Assembly (NCBI GenBank): GCA_002311655.1
Contig: DBYZ01000004.1
Coordinates: 113,252-177,251 of the forward strand
DNA length: 64,000 nt
Direction of reading: 5' to 3'
Origin: Bacteroidales bacterium UBA1173
Lineage (GTDB): Bacteria > Bacteroidota > Bacteroidia > Bacteroidales > F082
Below, in pieces: positions 1-6,534 of this stretch; position 1 is the first letter of the stretch, and each line of letters opens with the position of its first letter. Both the position numbers and the translations under genes were made by a program. Under the pieces are notes generated by a model. The model did not search any database and was not told where the DNA came from. It worked only from the letters and a program-made list of their open reading frames with translations.

Positions 1-420
1 GGCTACGTCTACGTGGCACAGGTGGCTATGGGTTCATCACAGGCTCAGTACTTCAAAGCCATCAAAGAAGCTGAGGCTTATCCAGGACCATCACTCATCA
101 TCTGCTACGCCCCATGTATCAACCACGGCATTAAGATCGGTATGGGCCACTCACAGCAAGAAGAGAAGCTCGCCGTCGACTGCGGTTACTGGCACCTCTG
201 GCGCTTCAACCCAGCTGAGGAAGAAGCAGGTCAGAACGGCTTCCACCTCGACTCAAAAGAGCCAGACTGGAGCAAGTTCCAGAACTTCATCATGGGCGAA
301 GTCCGTTACAACTCACTGCTGAAGACCTTCCCAGAAGAGGCAAAAGAGCTGTTCGCCAAGACCGAGCAGTTTGCTAAACTGAGATACGAAGGATACAAGA
401 AATTGAGTGAAGGGAAATAA
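1..420 (+). CDS. nifJ: Pyruvate:ferredoxin oxidoreductase, C-terminal fragment
   Basis: This is the last 139 codons of a pyruvate:ferredoxin (flavodoxin) oxidoreductase; the frame is open to the left window edge. The enzyme converts pyruvate and CoA to acetyl-CoA and CO2 while reducing ferredoxin, in the cytoplasm of anaerobes. The visible part is the thiamine-diphosphate-binding C-terminal domain, with the family segment PSLIICYAPCINHGIKIGMG followed by the CGYWHLWRFNP stretch. Codon use is strongly skewed (cca for Pro, tca for Ser, ctc for Leu), as expected of a very highly expressed central-metabolism gene. A strong terminator follows 30 bases after the stop. The identification rests on recalled family sequence and is secure; the rest of the gene lies outside the window. 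Confidence 0.95.
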   Translation, partial: GYVYVAQVAMGSSQAQYFKAIKEAEAYPGPSLIICYAPCINHGIKIGMGHSQQEEKLAVDCGYWHLWRFNPAEEEAGQNGFHLDSKEPDWSKFQNFIMGEVRYNSLLKTFPEEAKELFAKTEQFAKLRYEGYKKLSEGK

Positions 421-449
421 GAATAGGTTCACACCTTAATTAATAAGTA

Positions 450-478
450 GGGCAGCCCGAATTCGGGCTGCCCTTTTT
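450..478 (+). terminator. Rho-independent terminator of nifJ
   Basis: A perfect 24-base inverted repeat (gggcagcccgaa/ttcgggctgccc, 450-473) is followed by five T residues. It lies 30 bases beyond the nifJ stop and separates nifJ from the AT-rich island. Confidence 0.9.
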
Positions 479-600
479 AATGAATAAAGCATGTGTGAAT
501 GTTTATGTGTAGTGCATTTTAGCCATGCCACAAAAAATGCTTGATGAATTGCAGTGATTATAAACGAGAAACAATTATTACTATGAATAAGTAGATTGAT

Positions 601-2184
601 ATGGAAAACATACATCAATATTTGAATAACCATCATAATTCATTTGAGGGGCTTTTACATAAATGGGACTACGACCAGCCGCTATATCCATACTTGGTTT
701 TGATTACAAGAGAAAACAATTTAGTTATAAACTGTTCTCCTATCTTTTGGGATTGGAAAAAGAGCAATGGTTTTTTCTTAAAGCAAGATCGGATTATTCC
801 TAATGAAAAAGTAGACGAGTCACTTATCCCTCAACTATATTTGAAATCTGCAAATAGATATTATAATATTTACGAGGAAGACAAACACATAGGCATTACA
901 TACACATTCTACTCAAAAGATGCTTGTCACAAAATATTTAATTTTTTCAATGAGGAAGGAGAAGGTACACATGGCATACAACCATTCTCATATAAACAGA
1001 TGTTACGACTGTTAGGATTAGCCGAAGATCCCGAAAAAATGCGCAAATGGATACTGGAGAACATGATTGTTGAAGAAGATATTGTGGGTATGATGACGGT
1101 CCAAGCTACACCTGTATTCTCTAACGATAAAAATCAGGCAGTATTTGTATTACTAATGAAACGCCCCTACGAAGACCAAGCACCACATATATTTGATTTG
1201 TATGAGACATTTGATTTTCAAAAGGTTTTTCTTCAGTCAAAGTACCTAAAGTCATATACAACAAAAATCCTTGCATGGGCATTTATACATGATTTGAGAA
1301 AAGGAACCAGTATTGAAAATCTTCCCATAATGAATGATGATAATAACACAACTCTTTTTGAAGAATATGTACATTGCAATTATAATGGTTTTTCTGACGA
1401 AAAGAAGAACGAATGTGTAATGGTGTTTCCAGACACATATGAGAAATATATTCCGTCGGAAACCATATTTCAAAGACTGCTCATAGATAGTATTATGAGC
1501 TTGGCTTCAATTATCAAGCGTTTGGGAATAGGTGGTACTTTTGCAGCCTCTTCTATAGGAGGTGATGAAAATATCACAAAATTAATGATGAATGTAGCGA
1601 AGAAGCTGTTTAACAATAAAAATCTAATCAAATCGATACCTCAAGATTATTGGTTTCCATATATAACTGTCTTGTCCTATATTAATGTTGTGTACAACAA
1701 TAATCCGAAAGTGAAAATTCCGACAGGATGCTGGCTATACTATTTTCTATATAAATATAGAAAACAATGTCAACAAGAAGATATTGCTTTAATAAATACA
1801 ATTACTGCTTTTACACTTATAAACAATAGTTCCTCTTTTATGAGTCTAATCAATGCAATCAAAATGAATAGATGTAAAACAAGAGTGTGTGAAAGTTCCT
1901 GGTCAACAAGAAGTGATGAGGCTGCTTTATATGAACTTGTTTTCTATTTTTCAAATGGATGCAAAGGCTTTTGGAATGAACTATCCCCTCAAGAACAGCA
2001 ATTATGGCCCAAGCGATGGGATGATGAGATTGATTATGGCGAGATTTTGGATTATCTTAAAGGGGATGCAAATCATACTTTTATGGGCATTGAAGACGAA
2101 CGAGAGTACTATGCAAATATACTCTTTGAAGCAATAGAATCCGAATTTGGGAAGGGCAATTTTTGTATATTAGAATTCAAGTAA
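601..2184 (+). CDS. Hypothetical protein, 527 aa, AT-rich island
   Basis: I do not recognise this protein. It is 527 residues, without signal peptide or clear membrane segment, so probably cytoplasmic. It is rich in aromatic and Asn/Lys residues and has no evident nucleotide-binding or catalytic motif. Its base composition is much more A+T-rich than the flanking nifJ and folate genes, and its codon use differs from them, which suggests horizontal acquisition. It stands alone, with 120 bases of non-coding sequence after the nifJ terminator and 113 bases before the next small ORF. The start at 601 is the first ATG in frame after an untranslatable leader; no Shine-Dalgarno sequence is visible, as usual in Bacteroidota. 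Confidence 0.75.
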   Translation: MENIHQYLNNHHNSFEGLLHKWDYDQPLYPYLVLITRENNLVINCSPIFWDWKKSNGFFLKQDRIIPNEKVDESLIPQLYLKSANRYYNIYEEDKHIGITYTFYSKDACHKIFNFFNEEGEGTHGIQPFSYKQMLRLLGLAEDPEKMRKWILENMIVEEDIVGMMTVQATPVFSNDKNQAVFVLLMKRPYEDQAPHIFDLYETFDFQKVFLQSKYLKSYTTKILAWAFIHDLRKGTSIENLPIMNDDNNTTLFEEYVHCNYNGFSDEKKNECVMVFPDTYEKYIPSETIFQRLLIDSIMSLASIIKRLGIGGTFAASSIGGDENITKLMMNVAKKLFNNKNLIKSIPQDYWFPYITVLSYINVVYNNNPKVKIPTGCWLYYFLYKYRKQCQQEDIALINTITAFTLINNSSSFMSLINAIKMNRCKTRVCESSWSTRSDEAALYELVFYFSNGCKGFWNELSPQEQQLWPKRWDDEIDYGEILDYLKGDANHTFMGIEDEREYYANILFEAIESEFGKGNFCILEFK

Positions 2185-2242
2185 TAAGGGATACGCTCTC
2201 TATGAATGGTTAAATAATTTGGATATTTCAAACTTTTTGTTA

Positions 2243-2250
2243 TATATTTG
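2243..2250 (+). promoter_or_regulatory. Bacteroidota -7 box (TATATTTG)
   Basis: TATATTTG matches the Bacteroidota TAnnTTTG element and lies 47 bases upstream of the 80-aa ORF at 2298. No convincing -33 element was seen. Confidence 0.5.
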
Positions 2251-2297
2251 TGCTGCAATGATACAATTATCTAATTATTGATCAAATATCAATTACT

Positions 2298-2540
2298 ATG
2301 AAAGATATTCAAATTAAATGTAACACAAAGGGCTATGTAGATATTGATAGTATTTCCATAGCAAATGGAATAAGTATTGTTTTAGTTAATGAAAAACATA
2401 TTCCGATAGCAAAATATCACTTTGATTCCGCCAATATAGAAAATATTGAAAGACTATGTTATACTGCCAATAACTATAAAGTTGTTTTCAGTATCTCTCC
2501 AAACATGTTATATGAGCATTTCCCATCTATTAATAATTAA
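2298..2540 (+). CDS. Hypothetical small protein, 80 aa
   Basis: An 80-residue protein with no family that I recognise. It alternates short beta-like hydrophobic stretches (GYVDIDSISIANGISIVLV) and has no signal peptide or transmembrane segment. It sits behind a good TATATTTG -7 box and 26 bases before a second small ORF, so the two may be transcribed together. The AT-rich composition matches the rest of the island. The start is the first ATG after the promoter. Confidence 0.55.
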   Translation: MKDIQIKCNTKGYVDIDSISIANGISIVLVNEKHIPIAKYHFDSANIENIERLCYTANNYKVVFSISPNMLYEHFPSINN

Positions 2541-2578
2541 CCATTGCACAGCTTGATAACTTTAAATTGCATATTTAT

Positions 2579-2900
2579 ATGAATAACAAAGACATACTCG
2601 ATTTCATCAAGGCAAACTTCACAATGCGAAACAATGCAGCATGTTATCAAAAGCTCAATTGTTTTGTTGACGCGATGCATCGTGGACAGTATTATCCAAT
2701 TACTGACGAAGAGATACATTGTGGTGTAGAGTATAAAAAAGCTGAAGGAAAAAGCCTTGTTGAAAGCAATTGACTCAATCATCCCAGAAAAAGATAAGCA
2801 ATTAGCTGAAGAGATGGTTGAAACCTTTTGCAATCAAAGTCTTAATCAATTCTTAGATTATAAGCATACACACGAAAATCAGAATAATTGCGTTTATTAA
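2579..2900 (+). pseudogene. Frameshifted small hypothetical gene
   Basis: Starting at the ATG at 2579, the frame reads through 2773, where it stops. At the A6 run at 2735-2740 a second frame (+1) opens and continues without stop to 2900. It encodes a plausible helical, Lys/Glu-rich tail (KLKEKALLKAIDSIIPEKDK and on). Removing one A from the run would give a single protein of about 106 residues. This may be a true frameshift mutation, a homopolymer sequencing error, or less likely a programmed +1 shift. The first part alone (65 residues from 2579) is also possible as a gene. No family recognised. A TTG start at 2567 is also open but less likely than the ATG. Confidence 0.5.
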
Positions 2901-2915
2901 CACAAAAACCGCATT

Positions 2916-2975
2916 ATGGACCACATTAGAATATTTATCAGCAGTGTACAAGTTTGTAAATTAAACCATGTCTGA
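2916..2975 (+). pseudogene. Remnant of IRIFISSVQ-type ATP-binding/DUF4062-like gene
   Basis: A 19-codon ORF starts MDHIRIFISSVQ and then loses similarity and stops. The IRIFISSVQ sequence is the hallmark N-terminus of Bacteroidota proteins annotated as DUF4062-like or AlbA-type ATP-binding transcriptional regulators, which normally continue with an EFAEER-like segment over several hundred residues. Only the first dozen residues remain, so this is best read as the stub of a deleted gene. The stub marks a deletion junction inside the island. The call depends on one short motif. Confidence 0.4.
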
Positions 2976-3050
2976 CAACAATAAAAAAGTACTGACAAAG
3001 TTTAACTTACACTATCTTCTCATAGTCAAACGCAAACGATTTTAGAGAAT

Positions 3051-3096
3051 TGCCACAAAATTGCAAAGTAAAATGCCGCAAAATTGCAAAGTAAAA
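3051..3096 (+). repeat. Tandem duplication of a 23-bp unit
   Basis: Two head-to-tail 23-base copies (3051-3073 and 3074-3096) differ only at one base (tgccacaaaattgc versus tgccgcaaaattgc). They lie directly upstream of the -7 box for the small ORF and protease pair, so they could be operator sites or slippage products. Confidence 0.75.
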
Positions 3097-3119
3097 GCTG
3101 CTCGTATTGTTTTTTTATT

Positions 3120-3127
3120 TATCTTTG
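3120..3127 (+). promoter_or_regulatory. Bacteroidota -7 box (TATCTTTG)
   Basis: TATCTTTG followed by C fits the TAnnTTTG consensus. It lies 20 bases before the ATG at 3148 and immediately after the 23-bp tandem repeat, so it probably drives the small ORF and the SDH-type protease. Confidence 0.7.
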
Positions 3128-3147
3128 CATCGTAAATAATTCATGCA

Positions 3148-3309
3148 ATGAAAAACCACAATAAATTAACAAACGATTACGATATGATCATGAACGGATA
3201 TCAAAATAATCCAATTTTTAACCAAACTTGGAACAAAAAAGGTGATTATTACGAGCAGTATTCCATTTATGATGATAACGAAGTCACTGTAAGTGGAATC
3301 TTAAAATAA
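3148..3309 (+). CDS. Small ORF, 53 aa, upstream of SDH-type protease
   Basis: A 53-residue hydrophilic ORF, rich in Asn, Asp and Tyr, with no recognised domain. It begins at the first ATG after a strong TATCTTTG -7 box and ends 15 bases before the protease gene, so the two are almost certainly co-transcribed. Its position suggests a leader peptide or a small partner of the protease, but nothing in the sequence proves either. The spacing, the promoter and an uninterrupted frame are the only support that it is coding. Confidence 0.55.
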   Translation: MKNHNKLTNDYDMIMNGYQNNPIFNQTWNKKGDYYEQYSIYDDNEVTVSGILK

Positions 3310-3324
3310 CTTAAATTAAAAACC

Positions 3325-4215
3325 ATGCCAAGTTGGAGTGAAATCTTTAATAATTTTCAAAGAAACAAAGAATCAGACAGAATACCGTTTTTAGTAAAAG
3401 AAAAGCAAAAATACCTCGATGAGATTTCGAAATGCACAAACAGAAATGTCATCACGTATTATTCCGGTTGGATGCAAAAGCCGACAGCAGCAGATGTTTC
3501 CATAAACGACAAGGACATAAATGCCTTTATGGAAGCTGTTTATAAACTGGACAAATCAAAAGGAGTCGATTTGATATTGCACACTCCTGGCGGAGACATC
3601 GCTGCAACGGAAAAAATCATTGATTACCTGCACTCTTTATTCAATGGAGACATCAGAGCCATTATTCCACAAATGGCAATGTCAGCAGGTTCAATGATTG
3701 CGGTTTCATGCAAAGAAATCATGATGGGCCGACAATCCTGCTTAGGTCCATTCGATCCACAAATCGGTGGCATCGCTTGCCAGTCAGTATTAAAGGAATT
3801 CGAAAAAGCAAAAGAAGATATTCGGCAAAACCCTCATGCGCTTGGCCTATGGCAGGTGATTTTCTCTAAGTATACTCCCACATTCTTGGTCACATGTGAG
3901 CAAGCTACCGAATTATCCGATGACCTTGCAGATGAGATTCTTTCCAAAAATTTTCCAGACAAAAATACGAGAAAGAGTATTCTTAAAGCATTCAACAACA
4001 ATACCACAACCAAGGTACACAGCAGACATATATCAAAAGACAAGTGCAAAGCTGTTGGTTTAAACATCATTGATATGGAACAAGACCAGCATCTTCAAGA
4101 CATGATTTTAAGTTTGCACCATTGTTATATGATATATCTTGAAAGCACCGTGGTCACAAAGATTGTTGAAAACAATATCGGTGGTTGTACAATGAGGTTG
4201 CTGAATACAAAATAA
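3325..4215 (+). CDS. SDH-family (SppA/ClpP-fold) serine protease-like protein
   Basis: A 296-residue protein of the serine dehydrogenase proteinase type (SDH_sah family, crotonase/ClpP fold). Visible motifs are HTPGGD at residues 86-91 (oxyanion/glycine turn), the nucleophile segment MAMSAGSM with likely catalytic Ser120, and LGPFDPQIGG at 140-149, which matches the conserved LGPxDPQ loop of the family. There is no signal peptide or membrane anchor, so it probably acts in the cytoplasm or at the inner face of the membrane. Family members are thought to be peptidases, often poorly characterised. It follows a 53-aa ORF behind a dedicated promoter. Codon use is AT-rich, like the rest of the island, suggesting an acquired gene pair. 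The substrate is unknown. Confidence 0.8.
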   Translation: MPSWSEIFNNFQRNKESDRIPFLVKEKQKYLDEISKCTNRNVITYYSGWMQKPTAADVSINDKDINAFMEAVYKLDKSKGVDLILHTPGGDIAATEKIIDYLHSLFNGDIRAIIPQMAMSAGSMIAVSCKEIMMGRQSCLGPFDPQIGGIACQSVLKEFEKAKEDIRQNPHALGLWQVIFSKYTPTFLVTCEQATELSDDLADEILSKNFPDKNTRKSILKAFNNNTTTKVHSRHISKDKCKAVGLNIIDMEQDQHLQDMILSLHHCYMIYLESTVVTKIVENNIGGCTMRLLNTK

Positions 4216-4240
4216 GTCATTTTTCATGCAGCAAAATCCC

Positions 4241-4248
4241 TATCTTTG
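4241..4248 (+). promoter_or_regulatory. Bacteroidota -7 box (TATCTTTG)
   Basis: TATCTTTG followed by CG lies 30 bases before the ATG of the transglutaminase-like gene at 4279. It marks the return to the host-like chromosome after the AT-rich island. Confidence 0.75.
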
Positions 4249-4278
4249 CGTTCTCAAATAAATTAACATTACTTAACC

Positions 4279-5193
4279 ATGAAAAAATCTTACTCCATCA
4301 TCCGTAACATCTTCGCCGTTATAGGCGTGCTTGCTATCATTGCTGCAATCATCGTTTGGATAAAATATCCCAAATATGATTATTATTTAGAGAAAAACAA
4401 CTACGGTATGCTCGACGAACGCCTTGATTTATTGCGCACTTCAGGCGAATATGCCGCCGACACCAATGTGTTTGAGATGAGAATCGTTCAGGATGAGGCA
4501 AGAGCACAGGAGATTCGCGAGTATTTCCAACTCGACACCCTCTACCCTGCTGATGCCACCACTTGGGAGAAAGCCGTCGCAATCGGAAAGTTCGTGTCAT
4601 CAAACATCCCGCACGCAAACCAAAGACATTGGCCTGAGCACGTCAACGCAATCGGTCTTTGGGAATACACAAAAGAGGTCGAGCCGGCGTTCAATTGCCG
4701 TCTGCATAGCATTTTCGCATTCGAACTATGCCTTTCGGCAGATATCAAAGCGAGATATATCACCTGCATGCCTCAAGACAAAAACGATATGGATTGTCAC
4801 GTCGTCAATGAAGTATGGCTGCCGGAGCTCAACAAATGGGCTATGGTCGACACCGACATGGGCGGCCATTATGTCACAGATAACAACGGCACGCCACTGT
4901 CACTCAAAGAGATGCGCGAATATTACATCTCTGGCGAAAAGATGATTATTCACCCTGCCTTTGGAAAAGCCCAGAAAGATAACGATTATTACGCCTACAT
5001 GGCAAAAAACACTTACTGGTTCTCATGCTGGGGAGCCTTGTCGTATTACCAGGAAGATTATAAAGTAAACGGCATCGACCGTAACAGTTACGTCAACCTC
5101 GTGCCTTCAGGATTTGAACCATTCGACATAGGCGGAGGCAACACTGTCACCACCGATGCTGATAAGTTTTGGGATGCTAAACTTGTAAAATAA
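4279..5193 (+). CDS. Membrane-anchored transglutaminase-like protein
   Basis: A 304-residue protein with one N-terminal membrane anchor (about residues 7-28) followed by an extracytoplasmic domain. The central part resembles the transglutaminase-like cysteine-protease fold. A candidate catalytic triad is Cys140 in FNCRLHS, His174 in DCHVVNEVW, and Asp191 in MVDTDMG, with the typical order and spacing. Bacterial members of this fold mostly act as peptidases or cross-linking enzymes in the envelope; the substrate here is unknown. It has its own promoter and ends 3 bases before a convergent gene, with no terminator between. The start at 4279 gives a correct KKSYS..hydrophobic anchor. Confidence 0.75.
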   Translation: MKKSYSIIRNIFAVIGVLAIIAAIIVWIKYPKYDYYLEKNNYGMLDERLDLLRTSGEYAADTNVFEMRIVQDEARAQEIREYFQLDTLYPADATTWEKAVAIGKFVSSNIPHANQRHWPEHVNAIGLWEYTKEVEPAFNCRLHSIFAFELCLSADIKARYITCMPQDKNDMDCHVVNEVWLPELNKWAMVDTDMGGHYVTDNNGTPLSLKEMREYYISGEKMIIHPAFGKAQKDNDYYAYMAKNTYWFSCWGALSYYQEDYKVNGIDRNSYVNLVPSGFEPFDIGGGNTVTTDADKFWDAKLVK

Positions 5194-5196
5194 AGA

Positions 5197-5622
5197 TTAT
5201 TCCAGCTTTTGCTGCAACTTCTCCATCTTCTCCTGCGCCTCCTGCATCTCATCGATGTAATCAGTCAGGACGAAGACATGGTTGAACAGACCCAAAGTAA
5301 GCGGATAAATCTCACCCTCGTACTGGAACTTTCCGACATTACAAACGAAATAATCCTCTAAGAAAAGACTATTTTCGACCAAATATGTCACCATCGATTT
5401 GTATATGCCATTCTCCGACAAGAATCGATGAGTCTCGTCTTTGTCAATGCCATACGCCTCGAGATATCCGTCAACTTCATCATTCTGCATCATCTGTTCT
5501 TCAACAAACTTTGTCACTTGCTCAACAGCAGCTTCCTTGTGCTTCTCCATCGACGGAACGGTCACCTTCATAACAAGAGCCAAACCAAGGAGGATCGCCA
5601 AAATAATTATTAATCTTTTCAT
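5197..5622 (-). CDS. Hypothetical anchored or secreted protein, 141 aa
   Basis: A 141-residue protein with an N-terminal hydrophobic segment (MKRLIIILAILLGLALVM) that serves as anchor or uncleaved signal, then a charged helical domain and a Glu/Gln-rich C-terminal coiled stretch (DEMQEAQEKMEKLQQKLE). No family recognised. A longer frame begins at 5640, but the -7 box at 5638-5645 lies over it, so transcription would start inside that extension; the ATG at 5622 is therefore chosen. It is convergent with the transglutaminase-like gene and divergent from the small membrane protein at 5710. Confidence 0.7.
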   Translation of the reverse strand: MKRLIIILAILLGLALVMKVTVPSMEKHKEAAVEQVTKFVEEQMMQNDEVDGYLEAYGIDKDETHRFLSENGIYKSMVTYLVENSLFLEDYFVCNVGKFQYEGEIYPLTLGLFNHVFVLTDYIDEMQEAQEKMEKLQQKLE

Positions 5623-5637
5623 AGCTAAACTTTTTTG

Positions 5638-5645
5638 CAAAGATA
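5638..5645 (-). promoter_or_regulatory. Bacteroidota -7 box, minus strand (TATCTTTG)
   Basis: On the minus strand TATCTTTG precedes the gene starting at 5622 by 15 bases. This decides the start of that gene, because the longer frame would begin within the promoter. Confidence 0.7.
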
Positions 5646-5685
5646 ATAATTTTTCTTAAAACCTCAAAAATATCTGAATATTTTG

Positions 5686-5693
5686 TAACTTTG
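5686..5693 (+). promoter_or_regulatory. Bacteroidota -7 box (TAACTTTG)
   Basis: TAACTTTG followed by CG lies 16 bases before the ATG at 5710 and is divergent from the minus-strand promoter at 5638. Confidence 0.7.
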
Positions 5694-5709
5694 CGAAAAT
5701 TTTAGAACA

Positions 5710-5898
5710 ATGGTAGCAACAATAGCATACGTAGTCGGCGTCATTCTTGGCGTAGTGGCAGTCTTAGAGATTTTAAGTCAACCGATTAACATCCTTAGCA
5801 AAATCCTCATCAGCGTTTTGGTAGTCATCACCAGCTGGGTCGGAATCGCAGTATACTATCTTTTCTTAAGAGGTAACCTCACAAGATGGTTTAGATAA
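5710..5898 (+). CDS. Small two-helix membrane protein (PLDc_N-like)
   Basis: A 62-residue protein with two membrane helices (about residues 3-22 and 30-52) and a basic C-terminal end (RGNLTRWFR). The layout and the phrase ILSKILISVLVVITSWVG..YYLFLRG resemble the two-helix 'phospholipase D nuclease N-terminal' (PLDc_N) module found alone as a small inner-membrane protein in many Bacteroidota. No catalytic residues are expected. The stop overlaps the start of the next gene (TAATG at 5896-5900), so the two are translationally coupled. The function is unknown. Confidence 0.7.
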   Translation: MVATIAYVVGVILGVVAVLEILSQPINILSKILISVLVVITSWVGIAVYYLFLRGNLTRWFR

Positions 5899-6422
5899 TG
5901 GACAAGAAAGAACTGCGCGCCAATATCAAACTTCTCAAGAAGCAGCACACCAAAGAGCAACTTCTTGAGCAGTCTGAGATTATTTTGTCAAAACTGGAAC
6001 AGCATCCCGACTTCCAGAATGCGCATATTGTAATGATTTACAGCGCTTTACCCGACGAGGTGCAGACTAAAGCCTTTCTCGAGAAATGGCGTCATAAAAA
6101 GAAAATCATACTCCCAACAGTGGTTGGCGATGACATCATCCCTGTGGAACTTGCAGAGAGCACCGGCTTTGCCGTCGGCGATTTCAATATTCTCGAACCT
6201 CAAAACGAACCTTACACCGGCAACTACGACCTCATTGTTGTGCCAGGCGTCGCTTTTGATAAAAAAGGCAACCGCATCGGTCGCGGCAGAGGCTATTACG
6301 ACAGGTTTTTATGCAAGCATCTGAATGTCAAGCGCATCGGAATCTGTTTCGACTTCCAACTTGTTGACGAAGTACCGACCGAAGACAACGACATAAAAAT
6401 GGATGAAGTAATTTCTTTATAG
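5898..6422 (+). CDS. 5-formyltetrahydrofolate cyclo-ligase
   Basis: A 174-residue cytoplasmic enzyme (MTHFS/YgfA family) that uses ATP to convert 5-formyltetrahydrofolate to 5,10-methenyltetrahydrofolate. The family signature IGRGRGYYDRF is at residues 127-137, and the N-terminal KKELRANIKLLKKQ helix is typical. The length is slightly short but normal for the family. It overlaps the upstream membrane protein by one base. The neighbouring convergent gene is glyA, another one-carbon enzyme, so the two genes sit together functionally, although on opposite strands. A shared terminator lies between them. Confidence 0.92.
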   Translation: MDKKELRANIKLLKKQHTKEQLLEQSEIILSKLEQHPDFQNAHIVMIYSALPDEVQTKAFLEKWRHKKKIILPTVVGDDIIPVELAESTGFAVGDFNILEPQNEPYTGNYDLIVVPGVAFDKKGNRIGRGRGYYDRFLCKHLNVKRIGICFDFQLVDEVPTEDNDIKMDEVISL

Positions 6423-6533
6423 TCGCTAGTCTTTAGTTTTTAGTCTTTAGTCAATTATAATCATAAAAAAAGCTGCGATAATATAATTCGCAGCTTTTTA
6501 ACTAAAGTCTAAAGACTAACGACTAGAGACTAA
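6422..6533. repeat. Seven-base-period repeats in inverted pair around a terminator
   Basis: The left arm (about 6424-6451) repeats tagtctt/tagtttt units with a seven-base period. The right arm (about 6500-6533) holds the inverted version (actaaag, tctaaag, actaacg, actagag). The two arms flank the bidirectional terminator between the cyclo-ligase and glyA, so the whole element could form one long hairpin. It belongs to the same heptad-repeat class as the elements at 33482, 34641 and 37891. Confidence 0.7.
6466..6500. terminator. Bidirectional terminator between cyclo-ligase gene and glyA
   Basis: The stem agctgcga (6471-6478) pairs with tcgcagct (6488-6495). An A-run precedes it and a T-run follows it, so it can terminate both convergent genes. 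Confidence 0.85.
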
Positions 6534-6534
6534 A

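Noticed and set aside
2901..3147. Possible ncRNA or toxin gene in the longest gap of the island
   Set aside because: Apart from the gene stub, the 23-bp repeat and the promoter, no stable structure or convincing ORF was seen.
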